From Acidimicrobiales bacterium (GTDB lineage Bacteria > Actinomycetota > Acidimicrobiia > Acidimicrobiales > Iamiaceae): 64,000 nt of DNA. The position numbers and the translations under genes were made by a program. The notes beneath the pieces are model-generated. The model did no database searches. It was not told the origin of the DNA and saw only the letters and a list, made by a program, of their open reading frames with translations. This document shows positions 48,679-56,925 of this stretch, piece after piece. Positions within the stretch are counted from its first letter, which is position 1; every line of letters starts with the position of its first letter. The stretch is taken from contig DASQKY010000003.1 of NCBI GenBank assembly GCA_035630295.1, forward strand, positions 62,001 to 126,000, in the 5' to 3' direction.

Positions 48679-49820
48679 GCGGGGAGCCGGGGCTGGTGGC
48701 CCTCGACCCCCGGGGCCTGGCCGAGCTGGAGAGCACCCTCCAGGGCGTGGCCGAGGTCTACCGGTCCCAGGCCGGTCGGGTCCTGGACGTGCTGTCCGAG
48801 GTGGGCGAGAGCGGCACCGGCGAGGCGGCCCAGCTCCACGCCCTGGCCGACTGGTGCCGCCGTCACCGCGACGACGTGGCCCGGCGCCGCCTCCTGGTGG
48901 CCGCCCTGCCCGCGGCCCTGCCCCTGCCGCCCCGCACCTTCGAGACCCGGTCGGAGGGGTGGCGGGCGGCCGAGGCCCAGGCCGGCCGGCTGCGGCGCGC
49001 CCTCGATGCCGGTGCGCCCTCGTGGTCCACGCTGGCCCCGCTGCTGGCCGAGGCGGCCCGCGGCGCCCACGACGGGGCCTACGCGGCCCGGTTCCTCACC
49101 CTCCTGGGGCCGGAGCGGACGGCGGCCCTGCCCCTGGCCATCGACAGGGCGGCCGGGGCGGCCGGGGCCGCACCGGAGGGCGACGACATGCAGGCTGTGG
49201 TGGCCGGGGCCCTGCTCCGGGCCTCCCGCCACCAGGGCCCGGGCCGCCTGTCGGAGCGATGGATCGCCCGCTTCACCGGGCCCGCCCCGGCCGCCGCCCC
49301 GGCTCCCTCCCACCGCCTCCCGGGCCCGCCGGAGGGGGACGGCCCGGACGGTGGCCCCGAGGCCCTGCTCGGCCACCTGGGCTTCGGCACCGACTTGGCC
49401 CGGGCCGTGGCCCTCGGCCTCGGAGCCGGCCGCCTGGCCATGGCGCTGCGGGGCCCGGGCACGGTGCTGGCCGTCGTCCGGCTGGCCACCAGCGACGACG
49501 ACGTGGACGGCTGGGACCTGGCCGGCATGGCGGCCGACGCCGGGGCCACCCTGGGCCTGGCCCTGGTCACCACCGGCGTGGTGGCCACCCCCCTCGGCGT
49601 GGCCACCGCGGTGGGAGCCAGCATCGTCGCCTCGGCCCTGGGCTGGCTGGCCCACCAGGTCGAGCCGGCCCGGCCCGAGAGCACGCCCGAGGCCCCGCGC
49701 CGGCGCAACGCCCCGGCCTTCGACCCGGACACGGGGACCACCCACTACCCGGGCGGGGGCCAGGACCGGCCCCACCAGGACGGCGCCGGTGGCGTCCTCC
49801 CCCCGTCCATGGTGCGGTGA
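48675..49820 (+). CDS. Partner protein of the WXG100-like gene, unknown function
   Basis: The 381-aa product starts at GTG 48675 within the preceding stop. I recognise no domain. The N-terminal 90 residues are helical and WXG-like in length (LAELESTLQGVAEVYRSQAG). The middle is Ala/Arg-rich helical with TFETRSEGWRAAEAQAGRLR and GAYAARFLTLLGPERTAALP. Residues about 290-330 are Gly/Ala/Val-rich and potentially membrane-inserting (VTTGVVATPLGVATAVGASI). The tail ends in THYPGGGQDRPHQDGAGG. The pairing and the hydrophobic Gly-rich segment resemble LXG/WXG-domain exported proteins, but no toxin domain is evident. Confidence 0.6.
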   Translation: MSGEPGLVALDPRGLAELESTLQGVAEVYRSQAGRVLDVLSEVGESGTGEAAQLHALADWCRRHRDDVARRRLLVAALPAALPLPPRTFETRSEGWRAAEAQAGRLRRALDAGAPSWSTLAPLLAEAARGAHDGAYAARFLTLLGPERTAALPLAIDRAAGAAGAAPEGDDMQAVVAGALLRASRHQGPGRLSERWIARFTGPAPAAAPAPSHRLPGPPEGDGPDGGPEALLGHLGFGTDLARAVALGLGAGRLAMALRGPGTVLAVVRLATSDDDVDGWDLAGMAADAGATLGLALVTTGVVATPLGVATAVGASIVASALGWLAHQVEPARPESTPEAPRRRNAPAFDPDTGTTHYPGGGQDRPHQDGAGGVLPPSMVR

Positions 49821-49838
49821 CGGCCCTAGCCTCCCCCC

Positions 49839-50681
49839 ATGCCCGAGGGCGACACCATCTGGAGAGCGGCCTCCCGCCTCCGCCCGGTGCTGGCCGGCAC
49901 CACCCTGGAACGGTTCGAGGCCCCCCGCCTGGTCGGCGACCGCCCCCGGCCCGGCACCGTCATCGACGACGTGGAGGCGGTGGGCAAGCACCTGCTGGTC
50001 CACTTCGCCGGCGGCCTGTCGCTCGACACCCACATGCGCATGACCGGCTCGTGGCACCTGTACCGCCGGGGGGAGCGGTGGCGGAAGCCGGCCCACCTCC
50101 TCCGCTGCCGCCTGGTGGTGCCCAGGTGGGAGGCGGTGTGCTTCGCCGCCCCGGTGGTGCGGACCTACCGCCGTGACGGCCGGGCCGGCCCCCTGGGCGG
50201 GGCCGAGGACCCGGTGGCCCACCTGGGGCCCGACCTGTGCCGGCCCGACGCCGACCTGGACGAGGTGGTGGCCCGCATGGAACGCCACCCGGAGCCGGGC
50301 ACGACCATCGCCGAGGTGCTGCTGGACCAGACCGTGGCCGCCGGCATCGGCAACGTCTACAAGAGCGAGGTCCTCCACGCCTGCGGCCTCGACCCGTTCA
50401 CGCCCCTGGCCGCCGTGCCCGCCGCCCTCCGGCGCCGCCTGGCAGAGGTGGCGTCGCGGCTCCTGCGCCGCAACCTGGCCACCGCCCGGCGGACCACGGT
50501 GGCCGGCCCGCCCGGGAGCGTCGCCGTGTACGGCCGGGCTCGCCGCCCGTGCCCGCGGTGCGGCACGCCGATCCGCGTGGCCCGCCACGGAGCCCAGGCC
50601 CGCTCGACCTACTGGTGCCCGCGCTGCCAGCGCCCGCCCCGGGCCGCGGCAGGCCCCGGGAACGAAACCCCGGGCCCGTGA
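49839..50681 (+). CDS. nei2: Fpg/Nei-family DNA glycosylase (Nei2-like endonuclease VIII)
   Basis: The 280-aa bifunctional glycosylase/AP lyase removes oxidised bases. The N-terminal catalytic Pro2-Glu3 is present (MPEGDTIWRAASRLRPVLAG), with the conserved Lys in VGKHLLVHF. The H2TH motif is LDQTVAAGIGNVYKSEVL. The C-terminal zinc finger is CPRCGTPIRV followed by YWCPRC (four Cys). The pattern is closest to mycobacterial Nei2. It lies between the WXG100-like pair and the sigma-factor operon, with its own spacing. Confidence 0.92.
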   Translation: MPEGDTIWRAASRLRPVLAGTTLERFEAPRLVGDRPRPGTVIDDVEAVGKHLLVHFAGGLSLDTHMRMTGSWHLYRRGERWRKPAHLLRCRLVVPRWEAVCFAAPVVRTYRRDGRAGPLGGAEDPVAHLGPDLCRPDADLDEVVARMERHPEPGTTIAEVLLDQTVAAGIGNVYKSEVLHACGLDPFTPLAAVPAALRRRLAEVASRLLRRNLATARRTTVAGPPGSVAVYGRARRPCPRCGTPIRVARHGAQARSTYWCPRCQRPPRAAAGPGNETPGP

Positions 50682-50694
50682 CTCGTCGGGGGTG

Positions 50695-51198
50695 ATGGAG
50701 ATCACCGACGACGAGGTCGAGGCCGTGGCCCCGCTGCTCCCTGCCGTGCCCGCCGTCCCGGACGTCGGGTTCGAGGAGCTGTTCGTGGCCGAGCGGGTGC
50801 CCATGACCCGCCTGGCCTACCTGTTGGTGGGGTCGGAGGCGGTGGCCGAGGAGGTGGTGCAGGACGCCTTCGCCCAGGTGTACCAGCGCTGGGGCGGCCT
50901 GGACCGGCCCGGCGGCTACCTGCGGACCTGCGTGGTCCACGGGGCCCGGCGGGCGTCGCGGCGCCGGGCCCGCGACCTGCGGGTCGTCCACCGTCCCGAG
51001 CCCGCGGCCCTGGGCGCCCGGGAGCTGCTCGACGCCCTGGGTCGGCTGCGGCCCTCGTGGCGGGCCGTGGTGGTGCTGCGCTTCTACGGCGGCATGACCC
51101 AGGACGAGATCGCCACCGCCTTGGGCATGCGGCCCGGGACGGTGAAGTCGGCCCTGCACCGAGCGCTGGGCCAGCTACGAGAGGAGATCGAGCGATGA
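50695..51198 (+). CDS. ECF RNA polymerase sigma factor (SigE-family type)
   Basis: The product is 167 aa. Region 2 reads FEELFVAERVPMTRLAYLLV, then AEEVVQDAFAQVYQRWGGLD. Region 4 reads LDALGRLRPSWRAVVVLRFY, then MTQDEIATALGMRPGTVKSA with LHRALGQLREEI. It lacks regions 1.1 and 3, as extracytoplasmic-function sigma factors do. ATG 50695 (or GTG 50692 directly before it) starts the frame. The stop overlaps the downstream ATG (ATGA), coupling it to a single-pass membrane protein expected to be its anti-sigma or sensor partner. Confidence 0.9.
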   Translation: MEITDDEVEAVAPLLPAVPAVPDVGFEELFVAERVPMTRLAYLLVGSEAVAEEVVQDAFAQVYQRWGGLDRPGGYLRTCVVHGARRASRRRARDLRVVHRPEPAALGARELLDALGRLRPSWRAVVVLRFYGGMTQDEIATALGMRPGTVKSALHRALGQLREEIER

Positions 51199-52085
51199 GC
51201 ACCCCTGAGGACTTCGAGGAGCGCCTGGCGGCCCGGCTGGAGCAGGCCGGCGAGCCGGTGACCGGCGGCGGCGTGACCCGGGAGGGCGTGGCCGCCCGCC
51301 ACCGGGAGCGGGCCCGGGCCCGGCGCCTGCGCCAGGGGGCGGTGGTGGCGGTGGCGGCCAGCGTGCTGGTGGTGCTGGGCGTGGCCCTCTCGGCCGGCGA
51401 CCACGACACGACCCCGATCGCCGCCGAAGGCCGGCCCACCACCAGCGGGGCGGGCCCCACGCCGGGCCCGTCGACCTGCCAGGAGGACGTGGACGTGATC
51501 CTCTTCCTCGATCCGGCGATCACCGAGGCCGAGCGCGAGGCCCTCGCCGCCTCCCTGGAGGACGAACCGAACGTCGTGGCGTTCCGGTACGTGAGCCAGG
51601 AGGAGGCCTACCAGGAAGCGCGGGAGCTGTTCGCCGACCAGCCGGCCACGCGGGACCTCCTGCAGGAGGAGGACGTGCCCCCGTCGTTCCGCATCGCCCG
51701 CACCGAGGGCGAGATCCCGTCGTTCGCCGGGGACTACGAGGACCGGCCCGGCGTGCGGGAGGTGGAGAGCCTGGCCCCGACCACGTCGGCGCCCCCGCGA
51801 CCGCCGTCTCCGTCGGCCGCGGTGCCGGGCTCGCCGGTCGAACCCGACGCCGGGGCCGTCGAGAGCGACATCGCCATCTTCCCGGCGGGGCCGCTGGCCG
51901 TCCCGTGCGACGGGTCGACGGGCCCGGCCGTCACCGTCCCGCCGAGCACCGGGACGACGATGCTCCCGTCATCGGTCCCCACCACGCCTCCGGGGCCCAG
52001 CCCGGAGGTCGAGGGGTCCACCCCCCCGGCGGGCCCCGGCCCGACGACGACCGTGGCCGCCCCACCGACGACGACGATCCCGTAG
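51195..52085 (+). CDS. Single-TM putative anti-sigma/sensor with FtsX extracellular-domain-like module
   Basis: The 296-aa product is encoded right behind the ECF sigma factor (ATGA overlap). Residues 1-47 are cytoplasmic and charged, 48-66 form one TM helix (GAVVAVAASVLVVLGVAL), and 67-94 a linker. Residues 95-193 follow the FtsX extracellular-domain pattern: DVDVILFLDPAITEAEREAL, then NVVAFRYVSQEEAYQEAREL, FADQPATRDLLQ and VPPSFRIA, ending in RPGVREVESL. This compares with the FtsX VxVFL...yxsqxxA...F.d.p.ll...lPesFrv...pgV layout. A Pro/Thr/Ser-rich tail reaches to residue 296. The cytoplasmic part has no recognised zinc anti-sigma motif, so anti-sigma function is inferred from context. 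Confidence 0.75.
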   Translation: MSTPEDFEERLAARLEQAGEPVTGGGVTREGVAARHRERARARRLRQGAVVAVAASVLVVLGVALSAGDHDTTPIAAEGRPTTSGAGPTPGPSTCQEDVDVILFLDPAITEAEREALAASLEDEPNVVAFRYVSQEEAYQEARELFADQPATRDLLQEEDVPPSFRIARTEGEIPSFAGDYEDRPGVREVESLAPTTSAPPRPPSPSAAVPGSPVEPDAGAVESDIAIFPAGPLAVPCDGSTGPAVTVPPSTGTTMLPSSVPTTPPGPSPEVEGSTPPAGPGPTTTVAAPPTTTIP

Positions 52086-52118
52086 CACCAGGCCAGGCTG
52101 GGCGGTACCCTGCTCTTT

Positions 52119-53399
52119 GTGAACGGACGCACAAAGGTGGTGATCGTCGGGGCCGGGTTCGGGGGGCTGGCTGCGGCCCGGGAGCTGGAGGGGGCGCCGG
52201 TCGACGTCACGTTGGTCGACCGCAACAACTTCCACACCTTCCAGCCGTTGCTGTACCAGGTGGCCACCTCGGGCCTCAGCCCGTCGGACGTGGCCTATCC
52301 GGTGCGGGGGATCTTCACCCGGCAGCGCAACCTGGCCTTCCGCCGCGACACCGTCGTCGCCGTCGACTGGGAGGCCCGGCGGGTCCGGCTGGGCGGGGGT
52401 GGGCACCTGCCCTTCGACCGGCTGATCGTGGCCGCCGGGGCCACGGTCAACGACTTCGGGGTCCCCGGCGTGGCCCAGCACGGGTTCCCCCTCTACGTGC
52501 TGCCCGACGCCGTCCGCCTCCGCAACCACATCCTGGGCCGCTTCGAGGCCGCCGATGCCGAGCCGGCCCTGGTCGACGACGGGGGCCTCACCTTCGTGGT
52601 CGTGGGGGGCGGCCCAACCGGCGTGGAGGTGGCCGGGGCCCTGGCCGAGCTCATCGACAAGGTCCTGCACCGCGACTTCCGGGGCAGCCGGGTGGACGTG
52701 GCCCGGGCCGCCGTGATCCTGGTGGAGATGACCGACGAGCTGCTGCCGCCGTTCTCGCCCTCCTCGCAGCGCCACGCCCGCACCACCCTGGCCCGCAAGG
52801 GCGTGCACGTCCGCACCGGCACCTCGGTGGCCGAGGTCGGCCCCACTCGGGTGGTCCTGGCCGGCGGGGAGGAGATCCGGGCCCACACCCTGGTGTGGGC
52901 GGCCGGGGTGCGGGCCAGCCCGTTGGCCGCCGCCCTGGGCGTGCCCACCACCGGGGGCGGGCGGGTGGCGGTCGGCCCCGACCTGCGCCTGGCCGGCCAC
53001 CCCGAGGCCTTCGTGGTGGGCGACATGGCCGCCATCGACGACGGCGCTGGCCTGCTGCCCGGTGTGGCCCAGGTGGCCATGCAGTCCGGGCGCCACGCCG
53101 CCCGGCTCGTCGGCCGGGAGGTGGTGGGGGAGGGCGACCCGCACGAGGCCTTCCGGTACCGGGACAAAGGCACCATGGCCACCATCGGCCGCCGCTCGGC
53201 CGTGGCCGAGCTGCCCCCGGGGATCCGCCTGCGGGGCACGGTGGCCTGGGTGGCCTGGCTGGGCCTCCACCTCGTGTACCTGATGGGCTTCCGCAACCGG
53301 GTCTCGGTGTTCGTGAACTGGGCCTGGAACTACCTCACCTGGGACCGGGGGGCGCGCCTCATCCTGGGCTCCGGCGAGGGTGACGCCGAGCGGGGCTGA
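52119..53399 (+). CDS. ndh: Type II NADH dehydrogenase (NDH-2)
   Basis: The 426-aa non-proton-pumping NADH:quinone oxidoreductase has the FAD Rossmann start VVIVGAGFGGLAAARELEGA (GAGFGG 11-16) and the NDH-2 hallmark NNFHTFQPLLYQVATSGLSP. The NADH motif is FVVVGGGPTGVEVAGALAEL. The quinone-side AMQSGRHAAR and amphipathic C-terminal helices (VAWVAWLGLHLVYLMGFRNR, then FVNWAWNYLTWDRGARLI) attach it to the membrane. GTG 52119 lies 33 nt after the anti-sigma gene, so it may be its own unit or the third gene of that operon. Confidence 0.9.
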   Translation: MNGRTKVVIVGAGFGGLAAARELEGAPVDVTLVDRNNFHTFQPLLYQVATSGLSPSDVAYPVRGIFTRQRNLAFRRDTVVAVDWEARRVRLGGGGHLPFDRLIVAAGATVNDFGVPGVAQHGFPLYVLPDAVRLRNHILGRFEAADAEPALVDDGGLTFVVVGGGPTGVEVAGALAELIDKVLHRDFRGSRVDVARAAVILVEMTDELLPPFSPSSQRHARTTLARKGVHVRTGTSVAEVGPTRVVLAGGEEIRAHTLVWAAGVRASPLAAALGVPTTGGGRVAVGPDLRLAGHPEAFVVGDMAAIDDGAGLLPGVAQVAMQSGRHAARLVGREVVGEGDPHEAFRYRDKGTMATIGRRSAVAELPPGIRLRGTVAWVAWLGLHLVYLMGFRNRVSVFVNWAWNYLTWDRGARLILGSGEGDAERG

Positions 53400-53400
53400 C

Positions 53401-53940
53401 TCAGGCCCACAGGCCCGACGCCACCGCCTCCGGGAGCATCAGGTGGTGCTCGCCGGCCCGGGCCCGGGTGGCCGACACATCGAGGTGGGTGGCCTCGACG
53501 GCCAGCACCACCACCTCGGGCCCGGTGCTCGGCGCCGGGTCCACCGCCACCCCGGCCCGCGGGGCCAGCAGGACCCGCGGCAGGCGGGCCAGGGCGGCGT
53601 CGCGGGCCGCCGTCGAGCCGCCGTACCAGGCCGGGTCGAGCACCTGGGCCCACTTGTCGGCTCCCAGCACCACGGCCCCGGCCCCCACCGCCTCGGCCAC
53701 CTCCACCACCAGGCGGGCCGGCGTCCGGGCCGCGGCCAGGCCCGGTCGGCCGGCGGCCACCGCCTCCAGCACGGCCAGGCGGTCGGCCACCGGGGCCACG
53801 CCCCCGTCCTTGCCCAACGCCGCCTCCGAGAGGACCAGGCACACCTCGTCCACGCCGGGGACGGCCAGGGCGGCCCGGGCCACGGCCAGGTGGGCCACGG
53901 TCGGCGGGTCGAACGACCCCGGGAAGGCGGCCCGCCCCAC
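53401..53940 (-). CDS. NadD/CoaD-like nucleotidyltransferase (NMN adenylyltransferase-like)
   Basis: The 179-aa product has a nucleotidyltransferase Rossmann fold. The signature FPGSFDPPTVAHLAVARAAL holds TVAH in the place of the usual (T/H)xGH, and the C-terminal KMSKS-like motif is DVSATRAR (I/VSxTxxR). Middle helices with GADKWAQVLDP resemble the NadD substrate loop. The small size and the Gly-to-Ala change suggest a divergent adenylyltransferase. GTG 53940 is the best start, a few bases after the PPOX gene stop. The gene ends one base past the NDH-2 stop, in convergent orientation. Confidence 0.75.
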   Translation of the reverse strand: MGRAAFPGSFDPPTVAHLAVARAALAVPGVDEVCLVLSEAALGKDGGVAPVADRLAVLEAVAAGRPGLAAARTPARLVVEVAEAVGAGAVVLGADKWAQVLDPAWYGGSTAARDAALARLPRVLLAPRAGVAVDPAPSTGPEVVVLAVEATHLDVSATRARAGEHHLMLPEAVASGLWA

Positions 53941-53948
53941 CGGGTCGC

Positions 53949-54344
53949 TCAGGCGCGGCCGAGGACGCGGTCCACCCGCACCTCGATGGCCACCCGGTCG
54001 TCGCGGGGCCCGGGCGGGCGGTAGCGCTCGGCGTAGCGGCGCACGGCCTCGGCCACCCGGGCCGGGTCGTCGGTGACGGTGGCCGGGCCCTCGAGGGTGA
54101 GCCAGCGCCCGCCGTCGACCTGGCACACCGAGGCCCGGCTGCCCGGCGCGGCCCGCAGGTTCCGGGCCTTGCGGCTGGGGGCGAAGGTGATGATCCGGAC
54201 CAGGCCGGCCCCGGGGTCCCAGGTGAAGCCGACGGCCACCACGTGGGGCGAGCCGTCCGGGCGCAGGGTGGTGAGGGTGGCCAGGTGCCGCTCGGCCAGG
54301 AAGGCGGTGACGTCGTGGCCCAGGGCGGTGGGGTCGAGGCCCAT
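53949..54344 (-). CDS. PPOX/F420-dependent oxidoreductase-like split-barrel protein
   Basis: The 131-aa product has the split-barrel flavin/deazaflavin fold. FLAERHLATLTTLRPDGSPH, then VVAVGFTWDPGAGLVRIITF and SRKARNLRAAPGSRASVCQV show strand and cofactor-binding regions of the TIGR03618-type family. WLTLEGPATVTDDPARVAEA and a C-terminal EVRVDRVLG complete it. Family members in Actinobacteria often use coenzyme F420. It lies between the permease and nucleotidyltransferase genes on the same strand with 8-nt gaps, consistent with an operon. Confidence 0.82.
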   Translation of the reverse strand: MGLDPTALGHDVTAFLAERHLATLTTLRPDGSPHVVAVGFTWDPGAGLVRIITFAPSRKARNLRAAPGSRASVCQVDGGRWLTLEGPATVTDDPARVAEAVRRYAERYRPPGPRDDRVAIEVRVDRVLGRA

Positions 54345-54351
54345 CAGCGGC

Positions 54352-56919
54352 TCACTCGACGGTCACGGCCTTCAGCACGTCCATCCGCGCCGCCCGCCAC
54401 GCCGGGATGAGCGAGGCGCCCATGCCGATGAGCAGGGCCAGCACCAGGACGCCGATCACGAAGGGGGGCGACACCGAGATGCGCAGGGTGTCGAGCTCGG
54501 CCCGCTGGGTGCGGACCACGGCGATGCCCCCGGCGATGCCGATGGCCAGGCCCAGCACGGTGCCCAGCATGGTGAGGATGATGGACTCGCCGGTGATGGC
54601 CCCGGCCATCTGCCGGCGGGTGGCGCCCACGGCCCGGAGCAGGCCGATCTCCCGCGTCCGCTCGAACACCGACAGGGCCAGGGTGATGGTGACGCCCAGG
54701 GCGCCGATCACCAGGGCCAGCCCCAGCAGGGCGAAGAAGATGCCGAGGGTGAAGGTGAGCTGGCGGTTGTTGGCGGCCTTGATCTCCCGGCGGTCCCGCA
54801 CCTGAGCCCCGGCGAAGCTCTCGGTCCGGGCCTCCACCACCTGCCGCAGCTCCTCGACGCCCACGCCCTGGGCGGCGGTGACGTCGATCCGGGACACCAG
54901 CTGGCCCACACCCGGGAAGCGGTCGCGGAAGACCTGGTCGGAGACCAGGAAGCGGCCGTCGCTGTTCTGGGCCACGATGCCGCCCGAGCCGTAGATCGCC
55001 CCCACCGTGACCGTCGTCGGTTGGCCGTCGGGGTAGGTGACCGGGACCTCGGTGCCGATGGCCCAGCCCTCCTCCTCGGCGGTGCGGTCGTCGATGGCGA
55101 TCTGCTCCGGCGCCAGCGAGGCCAGGTCGCCCCGGACCTCGCCCAGGTCGAAGACGTCGAGCACGTCGGAGAACCGCACCCCGTAGACCGGGCGGGTGTC
55201 GCCGTCGATCTCCACGATGCCCCGCTGCACACCGGTCACCGCCGCCACCTCGTCCTGGCCGGCCAGGTCGTCGACCAGGTCGGGGCTGAGGCTGGGGAAG
55301 CCGAAGGCCGAGGTGACGACCTCCAGGTCGCCCTTGAAGTACTCGTCGGTGGCGGCGTTGATGGACCGGCCGAAGGAGAGGGCGAACACGGCGATGAAGG
55401 TGATGAGCGTGACCGAGAGCATCAGGGCCGAGGCGGTGCCGGCCGAGCGCTTGGGGTTGCGCCGGGCGTTGTCGCGGCCCAGGGTGCCCGCCACCCCGAA
55501 CAGCCGCAGGGGCAGGCCCAGCAGGCCGGTGAGGGGGGGCACGATGTAGGGCCCCAGGACCACCACGGCGGTGAAGATCACGACGGTGCCCAGGGCGGCC
55601 TGGGCCACGGCGTCGGTGCCGGTCCCGACCCCTCCCACCACCAGGAAGGCCACCCCGGCAGCGGCCACGGCCAGGCCGATGGCCAGCCGGATCGGGGAGC
55701 GGCGGACGTCATCCACCGAGGCCTCGCGCAGGGCGGCCACGGGGGGGACCCGGCTGGCCCGCCACCCGGGGACCAGCGCGCACAGCACCGAGATGGTCGT
55801 GCCCACCAGGAGCGAGGCGACGATGGTGCGGGGGGCGATGACCGGCACCGCCCCGGCCTCGCCCAGGCCGGTGGTGGCCAGGGCCGACTGGAGGGCCACG
55901 GCCAGGGCGATGCCCCCCACCAGGCCCATGATCGAGGCGATGAGGCCGACCACGGCCGACTCCACCACCACCGACGTGAGCACCTGGCGGCGGGCCGAGC
56001 CCAGGGCCCGGAGCAGGGCCAGCTCCCGCACCCGCTGCCCGATGACGATGCCGAAGGTGTTGTAGATCAGGAAGGCGCCGGCCAGGAGGGCGATGGCGGC
56101 GAAGGAGTTGAGCACCACCTGGAAGGTGGCCACGAAGGAGCCGATGCCCTCCTCGGCCTCCTCGGTGCTCTCGGCCGCGGTGATGGCCTCCAGGCCATCG
56201 GGCAGCTCGGCGGTGATGCGGCGCACCAGCTCCGGCTCGGACACGCCGTCCTCGGCCACGGCGGACACGTTCTGGATGCGGCCGTCGAGGGTGAAGGTCT
56301 CGATGGCCGCCGGCGTGGCCATCATCACGAAGCTGGCCCCGCCCAGGTTGCCGGACTCGCCGAAGCGGATGATGCCCACCAGGTCCAGCTCGACCACGCC
56401 CTTCAGGGTCTGCACCCGGAAGGGGTCGCCGACGGCGAGGTCGCCGGCCTCGGCCGTGAGCGTGTCGACGACGGCCTCGGTGGCCCCCTCGGGGGCCCGC
56501 CCCTCCTCGACCTCGAACACGTCGATGGCCGCGTTGCCGGTCCAGTTGGAGCCGAACGACGGGGCCCCGGTGGAGTTGAGGGGGTCACCCTCGTCGTCGA
56601 GGACCGAGCCGATGCTGGCCACCACCGGCTCGGCCGCGGCCACGCCGTCCACCTGGCGGACCAGGTCGGCCACCGCCGGGTCGATGTCGGGGCGCTGGTC
56701 GCCGCCGTCGACGGCCGCGGCCTCGTAGGCCGCCTGGCCCCGCACCACGGCGTCGATGCCGGCGTTGGCCTCGGTGAAGATGGTGTCGAAGGAGGCGGCC
56801 ACGGTGTCGGTGAGGACGAAGGTGCCGGACATGAAGCCCACGCCCAGGGCCACGGCCACGGCCGTGAACAGCGTGCGGAACTTGTGGCCCAGGAGGTTCT
56901 TGAGGGCGACCTTGAGCAT
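54352..56919 (-). CDS. MacB/FtsX-type ABC transporter permease
   Basis: The 855-aa membrane protein has an N-terminal TM (about 17-37) and a large extracytoplasmic MacB_PCD-like domain (ASFDTIFTEANAGIDAVVRG onwards). A first FtsX permease block (about 265-370) has the ERxRELALLRALGxxRxQ-type loop as GQRVRELALLRALGSARRQV. A short TM pair and a second MacB_PCD domain follow, then a last FtsX block with FERTREIGLLRAVGATRRQM. This double-FtsX layout belongs to large LolC/MacB-like permeases that move lipids, lipoproteins or peptides. It is encoded 6 nt after the ATPase gene. Confidence 0.9.
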   Translation of the reverse strand: MLKVALKNLLGHKFRTLFTAVAVALGVGFMSGTFVLTDTVAASFDTIFTEANAGIDAVVRGQAAYEAAAVDGGDQRPDIDPAVADLVRQVDGVAAAEPVVASIGSVLDDEGDPLNSTGAPSFGSNWTGNAAIDVFEVEEGRAPEGATEAVVDTLTAEAGDLAVGDPFRVQTLKGVVELDLVGIIRFGESGNLGGASFVMMATPAAIETFTLDGRIQNVSAVAEDGVSEPELVRRITAELPDGLEAITAAESTEEAEEGIGSFVATFQVVLNSFAAIALLAGAFLIYNTFGIVIGQRVRELALLRALGSARRQVLTSVVVESAVVGLIASIMGLVGGIALAVALQSALATTGLGEAGAVPVIAPRTIVASLLVGTTISVLCALVPGWRASRVPPVAALREASVDDVRRSPIRLAIGLAVAAAGVAFLVVGGVGTGTDAVAQAALGTVVIFTAVVVLGPYIVPPLTGLLGLPLRLFGVAGTLGRDNARRNPKRSAGTASALMLSVTLITFIAVFALSFGRSINAATDEYFKGDLEVVTSAFGFPSLSPDLVDDLAGQDEVAAVTGVQRGIVEIDGDTRPVYGVRFSDVLDVFDLGEVRGDLASLAPEQIAIDDRTAEEEGWAIGTEVPVTYPDGQPTTVTVGAIYGSGGIVAQNSDGRFLVSDQVFRDRFPGVGQLVSRIDVTAAQGVGVEELRQVVEARTESFAGAQVRDRREIKAANNRQLTFTLGIFFALLGLALVIGALGVTITLALSVFERTREIGLLRAVGATRRQMAGAITGESIILTMLGTVLGLAIGIAGGIAVVRTQRAELDTLRISVSPPFVIGVLVLALLIGMGASLIPAWRAARMDVLKAVTVE

Positions 56920-56925
56920 CGGCCC

